Shown piece after piece: positions 23,401 to 36,699 of a stretch of 64,000 nucleotides of DNA. The notes beneath the pieces are model-generated. The model did not search any database and was not told the origin of the DNA. It saw nothing but the letters and a program-made list of their open reading frames with translations. Position numbers and translations under genes: made by a program. Source of the DNA: Megalobrama amblycephala (taxonomy: Eukaryota > Chordata > Actinopteri > Cypriniformes > Xenocyprididae); contig NC_063045.1 in assembly GCF_018812025.1 (NCBI RefSeq), forward strand, positions 657,123-721,122. The letters are read 5' to 3'. Each line of letters opens with the position of its first letter. Within the stretch, counting starts at the first letter, position 1.

Positions 23401-26400
23401 ATATCTGATTGGCTCAGGATCATCGAGCTGAATGGCGGTCAGCCGCCGCTCACGTACAAGCGCTTCCAGACCCTGGTGAGCGGCATGGAGCCGCCCGAAC
23501 CTCCGCTAGACCCGCCGACTCAAGAGCTGATGGGAAACTGCATGACGCCCGTCAGCGACGACCACGGAGAGAAATATGGCGTTCCCCTGCTGGAGGAGCT
23601 GGGTAACACTCGCACACACACACACACACAGATCCAGTATGGTCAGAGCGGTGCATGATGGGTGTGTTTGCGTTCAGGGTTCGACACCGAGGGTTTGGCT
23701 CCTGCCGTTTGGCCCGGAGGAGAATCGGAGGCGCTGAGGCGCATGGACCGGCACCTCGGACCGGATTCTGTCGCGGTATGACGGCACACACACATAAACA
23801 CACAGTGCACAGCACCGGTGACACGTTTCCTGAGGCATCGTTCTCTCTTTCAGGCATGGCAGGAGAACTTTGAGCGTCCGAAGATGAACTCCAGTCCGCT
23901 GCTGGCCAGTCCGTTAGGATTGAGTCCGTACCTGCGCTTCGGCTGCCTGTCCTGCCGCCTGTTCTACAGCAAACTCACACAACTCTACAAGAAGGTGCGC
24001 CACTTCAACACCTTTAGACATATAACAGTTTAGAAATATATAAAAATATGTAAAATTTAAAATTTTTAAAAAACCTTTTAAATTGTATATTTTATTAAAA
24101 AAAAAGTTAAGATTATATGTACTTTTACATTGGAATATATCTAATTTTAATTGATATTTAAATATCATTTATAATACGCTTAACTTTAAAAACACACTTA
24201 AAATATATTGTAATATATCTAATTTAAAACCTTTTAAGATTATATATGTTTTAATATTATATCAAATTTAAATTGATATTAAAATATCATTTATAGTACG
24301 CTTAACTTTAAAAACACACTTAAAATATACTGTAATATATCTAATTTAAAACCTTTTAAGATCATATGTTTTAATATTATATCAAATTTAAATTGATATT
24401 AAAATATCATTTATAATACGCTTAACTTTAAAAACACACTTAAAATATACTGTAATATATCTAATTTAAAACTTTTTAAGATCATGTTTTAATTATATCA
24501 AATTTAAATTGATATTAAAATATAATTTATAATACGCTTAACTTTAAAAACACACTTAAAATATATTGTAATATATCTAATTTAAAACCTTTTAAGATCA
24601 TATGTTTTAATATTATATCAAATTTAAATTGATATTAAAATATCATTTATAATACGCTTAACTTTAAAAACACACTTAAAATATATTGTAATATATCTAA
24701 TTTAAAACCTTTTAAGATCATGTTTTAATTATATCAAATTTAAATTGATATTAAAATATCATTTATAATACGCTTAATTTTAAAAACATACTTAAAATAT
24801 ACTGTAATATATCTAATTTAAAACCTTTTAAGATCATATGTTTTAATTGTCAAATTTAAATTGATATTAAAATATAATTTATAATACGCTTAACTTTAAA
24901 AACATACTTAAAATATACTGTAATATATCTAATTTAAAACCTTTTAAGATCATATATGTTTTAATATTATATCAAATTTAAATTGATATTAAAATATCAT
25001 TTATAGTACGCTTAACTTTAAAAACTCAATTAAAATATATTGTATTATATCTCATTTAAAACCTTTCAGGATTACTATTATATATCAAATTTAAATTGGT
25101 ATTAGAATATCATTTATAGTGCGCTTACTGTACTTATTGTAATATATCTAATTTAAAAGCTTTTAAGATTATATATATGTTAATATTATAATATATCAAA
25201 TTTAAACTGATATTAAAATAAAATTTATAATATGCTTAACATTAAAAACACATATTGTATTATATCTAATTTAAAACCTTTCACGATTATATATATTTAA
25301 ATCTGATTTGAAAGCTTTTAAATGAATCATAATGACGCTCACTGCTGCCGCTGTGTTTGTTTGCGCAGGTGAAGAACAACGCAAACCCGTCCATCTCTCT
25401 CTACGACAAGATCCTATGGCGGGAGTTCTTCTACACGGCCGCCACCAACAACCCACGCTTCGACCGCATGGAGGGAAACCCCATCTGCATCCGCATCCCG
25501 TGGGACAGGAACGCAGAGGCGCTGGCCAAGTGGGCCGAAGCCCGGACGGGTTTCCCCTGGATCGACGCCATCATGACCCAGCTGCGTCAGGAGGGCTGGA
25601 TCCATCACCTGGCGCGTCACGCCGTGGCCTGTTTCCTGACCCGCGGAGACCTGTGGATCAGCTGGGAGGAGGGCATGAAGGTGCGGTGCGGCCCTAGAGC
25701 ATCATGGGTAAGGTGTGTGACGGGCGCTGTGGTAACGCTGTCGTGTTCGCAGGTGTTCGAGGAGCTGCTGTTGGACGCCGACTGGAGCGTGAATGCGGGC
25801 AGCTGGCTCTGTCACTCCTGCAGCTCCTTCTTCCAGCAGTTCTTCCACTGCTACTGTCCTGTGGGATTCGGCCGGAGGATCGACCCCAACGGAGACTTCA
25901 TCAGGTGGGTATCTGCACCGCTTCACGCCGGGACTGAGCAGCAGACTTCACTTAAGTTCCTGAATCTGAATTGAGTGTGAATGGAGGGAGAAAACAGCAT
26001 GCAATTGTGATTCGAATTTAAGGAAGTACTAATAGTTTTAATACAAACTTTCATATAAAATAATCAAATATATTTTTTCAGTTATGTCCAGAAACATTAT
26101 ATATTAATAATCAACTATAGAAATTAAAAGGCAAATTAATTATATTAACATTATAGTAATTATATTAATTGTTTTAAATAATACATATTATAGTATGAAT
26201 TACTCATAAACAAATAATTAATCAAATGACAACTATAGAAATAAATTGGAAAATATGTTAATGTTAATTAGTTTTACTAAAGACAAATAATTTGAAATAA
26301 AGTAATTAGTATGTTTCATTATATACTTGGAACACTTAATTTCCCTGAATTCTGTAATTTACGTAATATGTATTATATTATAAATATATTCAAATTTTAA

Positions 26401-28553
26401 TCTCATTATTTATTTTGAAACTGTGTGGATTTTATTCATTTTATTTTCAATGAATAAATAGGCATAAATACTCAAAATTAATGATAATTGTGTTGTTTGC
26501 AGAACTAGTGTTGGACTAATAAAATTTGCAAATGTGTTAAACTTTTTATTTTATTTCAGTAACTTCCTCTTCCCGTCATTCCAATTCGACTTCCTGTGTG
26601 TTGTCACTGATCCAAATCAGATTCAGATTCAGACTCAAAGGAGCTGATTCAGTTCAAATTCACACTCAAAGGAGCTGATTCAGTTCAGATTTGGTCTCAG
26701 AGGAGCTGATTCAGTTAAGATTCAGACTCAGAGGAGCTGATTCAGTTCAAATTCACACTCAGAGGAGCTGATTCAGTTCAAATTCACACTCAAAGGAGCT
26801 GATTCAGTTCAGATTCACACTCAAAGGAGCTGATTCAGTTCAAATTCACACTCAAAGGAGCTGATTCAGTTCAGATTTAGTCTCAGAGGAGCTGATTCAG
26901 TTAAGATTCAGACTCAGAGGAGCTGATTCAGTTCAAATTCACACTCAGAGGAGCTGATTCAGTTAAGATTCAGACTCAGAGGAGCTGATTCAGTTAAGAT
27001 TCACACTTAAAGGAGCTGATTCAGTTAAGATTTAGTCTCAGAGGAGCTGATTCAGTTCAGATTCACACTTAAAGGAGCTGATTCAGTTAAGATTCAGACT
27101 CAGAGAAGCTGATTCAGTTCATATTCACACTCAAAGGAGCTGACTCAGTTCAGATTCACACTCAAAGGAGCTGACTCAGTTCAGATTCACGCTCAAATAT
27201 TCTGATTCAGTTCATATTCACACTCAAAGGAGCTGACTCAGTTCAGATTCACACTCAAAGGAGCTGACTCAGTTCAGATTCACGCTCAAATATTCTGATT
27301 CAGTTCAGATTCACACTCAGAGGAGCTGATTGTTCAGTTCTGAATTCTGCTCAAGCTTCAATTGTATCTCTAGACATCTTTATGTTTGTGTTTGTGCACC
27401 TCTTGCCGCAGTTGGGTTTCCCAGGATTCCCTGCTGCCGCGTGGAGGTTTTGTTTTGGTTTTCTGAAGTTTGTGATGAGACGCTGCGGGTTAATCTCTCC
27501 CTCTGATTCCAGACGTTACTTACCTGTCCTCCGAGATTTTCCAGCCAAGTTTATATACGACCCCTGGAACGCGCCGGAAGATGTGCAGCTCGCCGCCAAA
27601 TGCGTGATCGGAGTGGACTATCCCAAACCGATGGTGAACCACGCCGAGGCCAGTCGCCTGAACATCGAGAGGATGAGGCAGATCTACCAGCAGCTGTCCA
27701 GATACCGCGGACTCAGTAAGAGCGCGTTCAACCTCAACGTTTACAAAGTTCTCCATTATCTCCTTCTCATTTTTGTTCAATCCTCAGGTCTTCTCGCCAC
27801 CGTTCCGTCCAACCACATGGAGGATGTGAGTGTAAACGAAGCCCGAGGGTCAGCAGTGCCCCCTGAACGCCAGAGGATGCAGAGCAGTGTGACGTCTCAC
27901 CGTGAGTGTTTAAAACCGGACGTCGCCATCAAATAAGTGCATTTGAATGAAAATCAGTGAGCTATAATTCTGTTTGTCCAACAGGGGTCAGGAGAGAGCA
28001 GTCCAGACCGACCGGAGTGAAACATCGTGGTGCAAGATACCGACACTCCCTCAGTGAGACCATCAACAAGTCCTTTGGTTTATTTGATGGCCATTTATAA
28101 CGATTTGCTGAAAATGTTTTCGCGTTTGTCTCCTGCAGGCCACCGTACGTCGCCCTACACCACCCAGAGTGACCTGACGAACGACGGCCATGAGTTTGCC
28201 GTCCCACAACAACCGGGTAAAAAAAAATTGTGTGAAAATACGTCACGTTACAGAACTACAATGGTTTGCGAACAAAGCTTGATGTAGATTTTCTTTAGGG
28301 CGTCTGAGTTGGCCGTTTGGGGGCGGGACTGGAAAGAGGGAAAGGGAGGCGGAGCACAACAGTTGCCATGGTGACAACAGCCCCTCCTCCTCTTCCTCCA
28401 CGCAACAGCAAGATGACAAGGTCCGTAAGAGGTTAAAACTAACGTTTTGCTAATTTAGCATAGTAGAAATGCTCAGCTCTATTTAACGATATAAATTCCT
28501 GTTTGTTTCAGAAGAGGCGGGAAGATGCAGAGGGCGTGGCCTTCTCATCATAA
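20455..28553 (+). CDS. cry1: Circadian cryptochrome, CRY1 type
   Basis: Flavin-binding transcriptional repressor of CLOCK:BMAL in the nucleus. Fourteen coding exons: 20455-20612, 22040-22148, 22270-22412, 23418-23602, 23678-23775, 23854-23994, 25369-25680, 25753-25904, 27513-27715, 27788-27901, 27985-28053, 28139-28216, 28299-28420, 28512-28553; 641 aa. Start [19 protein letters not shown] is the expected N terminus. Photolyase domain about 3-130, FAD domain about 210-500, then a 140-residue Ser/Arg-rich tail with KKRRED near the end. The Trp triad is present (W323, W377, W400; mouse CRY1 320, 374, 397). Residues 401-403 are LCH instead of the usual MWL, and three residues are inserted near 226-231. 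[22 protein letters not shown] favours CRY1 over CRY2, as does adjacent TMEM263. Retention of intron 11 would stop at 27934-27936. The fish paralogue number is unresolved. Confidence 0.93.
20613..22039. other. cry intron with an X-box-like site
   Basis: No gene. A GTTTCCATAGCAAC word at 21043-21056 fits the RFX X-box pattern. The surrounding 21000-21200 is less AT-rich than the rest and may be an old insertion. Function unknown. Confidence 0.3.
22430..23270. other. AT-rich cry intron
   Basis: Runs of TATAATTTAAAATAT with (TG) and (TA) patches near 23030-23080 and 23145. No feature beyond low complexity. Confidence 0.5.
24060..25300. repeat. ~120-bp tandem array in cry intron 7
   Basis: About ten units marked by TAATACGCTTAACTTTAAAA, at 24170, 24295, 24415, 24531, 24651, 24768, 24886 and 25005, spacing 116-125 bp. 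The array fills the intron between the exons ending 23994 and starting 25369 almost completely. Confidence 0.9.
25905..26610. other. AT-rich part of cry intron 9
   Basis: No gene, RNA or transposon end recognised before the 31-bp minisatellite starts near 26617. Confidence 0.5.
26617..27332. repeat. 31-bp minisatellite in cry intron 9
   Basis: About 23 copies of GATTCAGTTCAGATTCACAC plus TCAAAGGAGCT with small variants (CAGAGG / CAAAGG, TTAAG / TTCAG). It ends about 180 bp before the next exon. Confidence 0.9.
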
Positions 28554-28764
28554 GCCCCACCCACTGATGGATTCGTAAAATGTATCGTAAATTTCCTCGC
28601 GTGTTAAAGACTAACATTCAGAGTAATTAAAAACGATTAAACAGCTGATGCAGTCAGATTGTGGCAAAGACACGACTTTGACGTTTTAAAAGCAACAAAA
28701 TTATTTATTATCATGAGAATTGATTTTAAAAGTCAGATGTAAATACTGTCTTCGTGACCTTAAA

Positions 28765-28964
28765 GGCCTTTCACACCAAATGCTATATGAATGGTCTGTT
28801 CGTTCAAACGAATATTCGTCCAAATGTTTTGATAGCTCTGGATTTATATTGTATTTGACGAACACGTGAACCAAAGCTCAAGTCTTATTGGTCGACACAT
28901 TTTCGTCACCAGATGAAAAAAAAAAAAGTCTGTTTTTAATCGATTTGTTTGGTGTGAACGGACC
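28765..28964. mobile_element. 200-bp MITE in the cry 3' UTR
   Basis: Ends GGCCTTTCACACCAAA and TTTGGTGTGAACGGACC are inverted copies with two mismatches. No coding sequence. It lies between the cry stop and its poly(A) signal, so it should be transcribed. Family not assigned; a flanking TTA on both sides would fit a PIF/Harbinger-type insertion but is weak. Confidence 0.55.
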
Positions 28965-29513
28965 TTATTATGAAAAAACAAGTAATCGTTAACAGCCAAA
29001 GAAGAACACGCATCACGCCACATCTAAACGAATCCAGATTCGCTCAGTATTACCGAAGAGTTTCTGCGGCGCTGCTCTGAACCGGCCTCACCTGTACATA
29101 CCTGCATCTGTTTCCATGGTGATGCGAGAGTCAGATGATCGTCCGGTCCTGGGGTCGGACACATTTGGGTCCAAACTACGTGTAAATGTACCACAGATGA
29201 ACGATTGTCCCATCTTCTGTATTAACGACTGTCTTTTGTTTAGATTCTGTCGTTGGAGATGAAAAACGTTATGTTATGCTATTATGTTTGTGTTGTTGCA
29301 CAGATGTTTGTGTCAACGGTCTTCCATCACTCACTGTACATTATTGTCATCGGTTATTTTCATTGTTTCCATCTCCATGTACTCCAGCATTTTGTATATG
29401 ACAACAGTATCTGTAGCTGTACATTTTTACTGCTTGTATTTTTCTACAGAATATTCGTAGCTGTTTTGAATTTTAAATATTAGTCTGTCTGTGTGGTACT
29501 TCATCATTCAGCT

Positions 29514-29519
29514 AATAAA
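29514..29519 (+). terminator. cry poly(A) signal
   Basis: AATAAA 961 bp after the cry stop codon, followed by an A-rich run and then a TTG-rich stretch. It implies a 3' UTR of about 1 kb. Confidence 0.6.
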
Positions 29520-29839
29520 AAAAAAATATTTAAAAACAAATGGTCTTGTCAGTCAGTCTCTTAATGTGTGGATTTAAATCATTTTAGCTGCTAGCATATC
29601 TGATCATACTCACATTTTTAAACTTATATTCAAGTTAATTGACTTTAAGTTGAATGTTTTACTTTATTTTTTGACCTTGTGAACGAGATTGAGCTGACTG
29701 CAGTGATATAAAGGTAAGATATAGTCAAAGCTAAATAAACATTTCTCTGTGTTCAGTTAGTTTGCATGTAGTAAATTTTATGGCTGACGACCAAATAAGC
29801 TAGCATAGCCTGCTCAAGTTCCTACATAAATTTTAGTAA

Positions 29840-32800
29840 GATAACTGATTAGCCAGCTAAGCTATCACAACATGTTCAAGTTTACTAAATTCTAAGTTTG
29901 CTAATTAACCTGCTAACCTATCACAATGTTTTCAAGTTACTAAATTCTAAGTTTGCTAATTAGCCTGCTAACCTATCACAACATGTTCAAGTTACTAAAT
30001 TCTAAGTTTGCTAATTAGCCTGCTAACCTATCACAACGTGTTCATGTTACTAAATTCTAAGTTCCCCGATTAGCCTGCTAACCTATCACAACGTTCAAGT
30101 TAGTAATTTCTAAGTTCGCTAATTAACCTGCTAACCTATCACAAAATGTTCAAGTTACTAAATTCTAAGTTCGCTAATTAGCCTGCTAACCTATCACAAC
30201 ATGTTCAAGTTACTAAATTCTAAGTTTGCCAAATAGCCTGCTAACCTATCAGAAATGTTCAAGTTACTAAATTCTAAGTTCGCTAATTAACCTGCTAACC
30301 TATCACAACGTGTTCAAGTTAGTAATTTCTAAGTTCGCTAATTAGCCTGCTAACCTATCACAACATGTTCAAGTTACTAAATTCTAAGTTCGTTAATTAA
30401 CCTGCTAACCTATCACAACATGTTCAAGTTACTAAATTCTAAGTTTGCCAAATAGCCTGCTAACCTATCACAAAATGTTCAAGTTACTAAATTCTAAGTT
30501 CGCTAATTAGCCTGCTAACCTATCACAACGTGTTCAAGTAAGTAATTTCTAAGTTCGCTAATTAACCTGCTAACCTATCACAACATGTTCAAGTTAGTAA
30601 TTTCTAAGTTTGCTAATTAACCTGCTAACCTATCACAACGTGTTCAAGTTACTAAATTCTAAGTTCACCGATTAGCCTGTTAACCTATCACAACGTGTTC
30701 AAGTTACTAAATTCTAAGTTTGCTAATTAGCCTGCTAACCTATCACAACGTGTTCATGTTACTAAATTCTAAGTTCCCCGATTAGCCTGCTAACCAATCA
30801 CAACGTTCAAGTTAGTAATTTCTAAGTTCGCTAATTAACCTGCTAACCTATCACAACATGTTCAAGTTACTAAATTCTAAGTTTGCCAAATAGCCTGCTA
30901 ACCTATCACAACATGTTCAAGTTACTAAATTCTAAGTTCGCTAATTAACCTGCTAACCTATCACAACATGTTCAAGTTAGTAATTTCTAAGTTTGCTAAT
31001 TAACCTGCTAACCTATCACAACGTGTTCAAGTTACTAAATTCTAAGTTCACCGATTAGCCTGTTAACCTATCACAACGTGTTCAAGTTACTAATTTCTAA
31101 GTTTGCTAATTAACCTGCTAACCGATCACAACATGTTCAAGTTACTAAATTCTAAGTTCGCCAAATAGCCTGCTAACCTATCACAACGTGTTCAAGTTAC
31201 TAAATTCTAAGTTCACCGATTAGCCTGCTAACCTATCACAACGTGTTCAAGTTACTAAATTCTAAGTTCGTTAATTAGCCTGCTAACCTATCACAATGTT
31301 TTCAAGTTACTAAATTCTAAGTTTGCTAATTAGCCTGCTAACCTATCACAACGTGTTCATGTTACTAAATTCTAAGTTTGCTAATTAGCCTGCTAACCTA
31401 TCACAACATGTTCAAGTTAATAAATTCTAAGTTCGCTAATTAACCTGCTAACCGATCACATGTTCAAGTTACTAAATTCTAAGTTCGCCAAATAGCCTGC
31501 TAACCTATCACAACGTGTTCAAGTTACTAAATTGTAAGTTCACCGATTAGCCTGTTAACCTATCACAACGTGTTCAAGTTACTAAATTCTAAGTTCGTTA
31601 ATTAGCCTGCTAACCTATCACAATGTTTTCAAGTTACTAAATTCTAAGTTTGCTAATTAGCCTGCTAACCTATCACAACGTGTTCATGTAACTAAATTCT
31701 AAGTTCCCCGATTAGCCAGCTAAGCTATCACAACATGTTCAAGTTACTAAATTCTAAGTTTGCTAATTAGCCTGCTAACCTATCACAACATGTTCAAGTT
31801 AATAAATTCTAAGTTCGCTAATTAACCTGCTAACCTATCACAACATGTTCAAGTTAGTAATTTCTAAGTTTGCTAATTAACCTGCTAACCGATCACAACA
31901 TGTTCAAGTTACTAAATTCTAAGTTTGCTAATTAGCCTGCTAACCTATCACAACATGTTCAAGTTACTAAATTCTAAGTTTGCTAATTAGCCTGCTAACC
32001 TATCACAACATGTTCAAGTTAATAAATTCTAAGTTCGCTAATTAACCTGCTAACCGATCACATGTTCAAGTTACTAAATTCTAAGTTCGCCAAATAGCCT
32101 GCTAACCTATCACAACGTGTTCAAGTTACTAAATTCTAAGTTCGTTAATTAACCTGCTAACCTATCACAATGTTTTCATGTTACTAAATTCTAAGTTCCC
32201 CGATTAGCCAGCTAACCTATCACAACATGTTCAAGTTATTAAATTCTAAGTTCGCTAATTAACCTGCTAACCTGTCACATGTATAAGTTACTAAATTCTA
32301 AGTTCACCGATTAACCTGCTAAGCTATCACAACATGTTCAAGTTACTAAATTCTAAGTTCGCCAAATAGCCTGCTAACCTATCACAACATGTTCAAGTTA
32401 CTAAATTCTAAGTTCGTTAATTAGAATGCTAACCAATCACAACGTGTTCAAGTTACTAAATTCTAAGTTTGCTAATTAGCCTGCTAACCTATCACAACGT
32501 GTTCATGTTACTAAATTCTAAGTTCCCCGATTAGCCAGCTAAGCTATCACAACATGTTCAAGTTAATAAATTCTAAGTTCGCTAATTAACCTGCTAACCG
32601 ATCACATGTTCAAGTTACTAAATTCTAAGTTCGCCAAATAGCCTGCTAACCTATCACAACGTGTTCAAGTTACTAAATTGTAAGTTCACCGATTAGCCTG
32701 TTAACCTATCACAACGTGTTCAAGTTACTAAATTCTAAGTTCGTTAATTAGCCTGCTAACCTATCACAATGTTTTCAAGTTACTAAATTCTAAGTTTGCT

Positions 32801-34105
32801 AATTAGCCTGCTAACCTATCACAACGTGTTCATGTAACTAAATTCTAAGTTCCCCGATTAGCCAGCTAAGCTATCACAACATGTTCAAGTTACTAAATTC
32901 TAAGTTTGCTAATTAGCCTGCTAACCTATCACAACATGTTCAAGTTAATAAATTCTAAGTTCGCTAATTAACCTGCTAACCTATCACAACATGTTCAAGT
33001 TAGTAATTTCTAAGTTTGCTAATTAACCTGCTAACCGATCACAACATGTTCAAGTTACTAAATTCTAAGTTTGCTAATTAGCCTGCTAACCTATCACAAC
33101 ATGTTCAAGTTACTAAATTCTAAGTTTGCTAATTAGCCTGCTAACCTATCACAACATGTTCAAGTTAATAAATTCTAAGTTCGCTAATTAACCTGCTAAC
33201 CGATCACATGTTCAAGTTACTAAATTCTAAGTTCGCCAAATAGCCTGCTAACCTATCACAACGTGTTCAAGTTACTAAATTCTAAGTTCGTTAATTAACC
33301 TGCTAACCTATCACAATGTTTTCATGTTACTAAATTCTAAGTTCCCCGATTAGCCAGCTAACCTATCACAACATGTTCAAGTTATTAAATTCTAAGTTCG
33401 CTAATTAACCTGCTAACCTGTCACATGTATAAGTTACTAAATTCTAAGTTCACCGATTAACCTGCTAAGCTATCACAACATGTTCAAGTTACTAAATTCT
33501 AAGTTCGCCAAATAGCCTGCTAACCTATCACAACATGTTCAAGTTACTAAATTCTAAGTTCGTTAATTAGAATGCTAACCAATCACAACGTGTTCAAGTT
33601 ACTAAATTCTAAGTTTACCGATTAACCTGCTAACCTATCACAACATGTTCAAGTTACTAAATTCTAAGTTCGCTAATTAGAATGCTAACCAATCACAACA
33701 TGTTCAAGTTACTAAATTCTAAGTTCGCCAAATAGCCTGCTAACCTATCATAACATGTTCAAGTTACTAAATTCTAAGTTCGCTAATTAGCCTGCTAACC
33801 TATCACAATGTGTTCAAGTTACTAAATTCTAAGTTTGCTAATTAACCTGCTAACCTATCACAACGTGTTCAAGTTACTAAATTCTAAGTTCGCTAATTAG
33901 AATGCTAACCAATCACAACATGTTCAAGTTACTAAATTCTAAGTTCGCCAAATAGCCTGCTAACCTATCATAAAATGTTCAAGTTACTAAATTCTAAGTT
34001 TACCGATTAGCCTGCTAACCTATCACGTGATCAAGTTACTAAATTCTAGAGAAAAAGTTCGCTAATTAGCCTGCTAACCTATCGCGACGTGTTCAAGCTG
34101 CTACC
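29840..34105. repeat. 4.2-kb array of a 55-bp unit
   Basis: About 77 copies of a unit reading CTAACCTATCACAACATGTT, CAAGTTACTAAATTCTAAG, then TTTGCTAATTAGCCTG. Variants (GTTCACCGATTAG, GTTCGCCAAATAG, TTAGAATGC) are shared among distant copies. Marker variants recur exactly 1,146 bp apart: ACCGATCACATG at 31451/32597 and 32053/33199, CATGTATAAG at 32278/33424. A block of about 21 units has therefore been duplicated as a whole. It lies between cry and TMEM263, which converge. Confidence 0.95.
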
Positions 34106-34321
34106 GACATTTTTAGATCGGTTTATTTATCTAACTTAACCGATTAGCCTGCTAAAATACCACACTATGTTCAAGTTGTTACATCAACAGAAAAATATTT
34201 CTATTATTAGTTCTGTTTAGTTATTACTATATTTACGTGATCGGCGACAGGATAATGTTAAAGATGTTTTGCTAACTTGCTAATCAAGATTGTCTTCAGA
34301 CATCTGCAACATTACTAAACT

Positions 34322-34441
34322 TGAAACTTGTTTCCACGATGGAGTAAAAAAAAATAAGGTAATTGCAATTTTTTCTCACAATCAGAATTGTGAGATAAAC
34401 AGTCGCAATTACCTTTTTCTGTGGCGGAAACAAGTTTCCAC
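34322..34441. mobile_element. 120-bp hairpin MITE
   Basis: The left arm (GAAACTTGTTTCCAC, then AAGGTAATTGC and TCTCACAAT) and the right arm (ATTGTGAGATAAAC, GCAATTACCTTTTTCTG, GGCGGAAACAAGTTTCC) are inverted copies over about 60 bp, so nearly the whole element is one palindrome. The same family supplies the right edge of the array at 19045-19760. Confidence 0.75.
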
Positions 34442-34615
34442 ACATTACGATTTGCTTTTTGACATACAAATTTAACGTGCATAGCTAGAAGCGTTTGCGT
34501 TTGTGTTTTTTCGTAGAGTACGTTATCTGCTCAAACTCAGATAAAATGATCTTCAGTCCATATCTGGAGAGGTTTGAATCATTGAAAACATATTCCCGAA
34601 CATCTTTTACATGAC

Positions 34616-34621
34616 TTTATT
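34616..34621 (-). terminator. TMEM263 poly(A) signal
   Basis: TTTATT on the plus strand (AATAAA on minus), about 400 bp after the TMEM263 stop codon. Confidence 0.55.
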
Positions 34622-35024
34622 AAATTCAAATAATAAAAAAAAGGAATTTATTAACACATACAATCCAACCGATAACATCCCAGGAGAAGTCGCATAATAG
34701 CTAAAGGCAGGAGATTGTCTAGCGAAATGCAAAATAATGTTCAAAACATCACCGATAAATGTGTCTTTGGTTGCAGATCTGAGATGATTTGAGAAAAACC
34801 CGACAGCGTCAAACATTTTCCACTGAGATTGAGTCTTAACACAGTATGACGTACACAAAACTCCCTTTTGCGCAAATGTCTCGGACGTTGATTGGTCGAA
34901 AACATCCTTCAACGTCTCTAGTGTCCAACATTAAAACTGTCAGCACAGCAAACGTGATGTTCTCGTTATAATCTACGGTCAAAAAACCAAACTTTCATTA
35001 CAACCTTCATCGCAATCCTCATTT

Positions 35025-36337
<1,313 letters not shown>

Positions 36338-36486
36338 GATTGTGCTCTCTCTCTCCAGCAGATTATTTCACTGCATTCCGCTCCAAACACAGAAATCCTC
36401 GGCTGTGTTTAATGCATGTGTGCTGGAACTGGAAGACTCCACTGTGGCGACGTGGCGCTCAATCCAGGATGCGAATCAACCGCGCT

Positions 36487-36696
36487 ACTACGCCGAAGGC
36501 CTGGCTCATGAATATTAATGACGTAACGGGACGCTCGCGCAATGGTCCTACTTGATTGGTCGAAAAGGAGGCGTATCGACTCGAGAGCTTGAGTTATGAA
36601 TAGTAATTGTGTTACGTGACTGGACGCTCCGAGAAAATAAACAACGAACGTCGGCACAACCTCATTAATATTCATGAGCGCAGCCTTCGCCATAGT
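36487..36696. repeat. Inverted repeat upstream of TMEM263
   Basis: Two 35-bp arms (36487-36521 and 36662-36696) are inverted copies with 30 of 35 matches, including a perfect 18-bp core GCTCATGAATATTAATGA. Between them, GACGTAACGGGACGCTC (36520) and TTACGTGACTGGACGCTC (36612) form a partial direct repeat with CRE-like cores. It may be a MITE or a symmetrical promoter element. Confidence 0.65.
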
Positions 36697-36699
36697 AAG

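Noticed and set aside
27902..27936. Early stop after cry exon 11
   Set aside because: It is used only if intron 11 is retained; the donor C/GTGAGT and the in-frame following exons support the longer tail. Noted as a possible isoform.
29840..34105. Regular direct repeats resembling a CRISPR array
   Set aside because: Units are contiguous with no unique spacers, in a vertebrate genome; this is a minisatellite.
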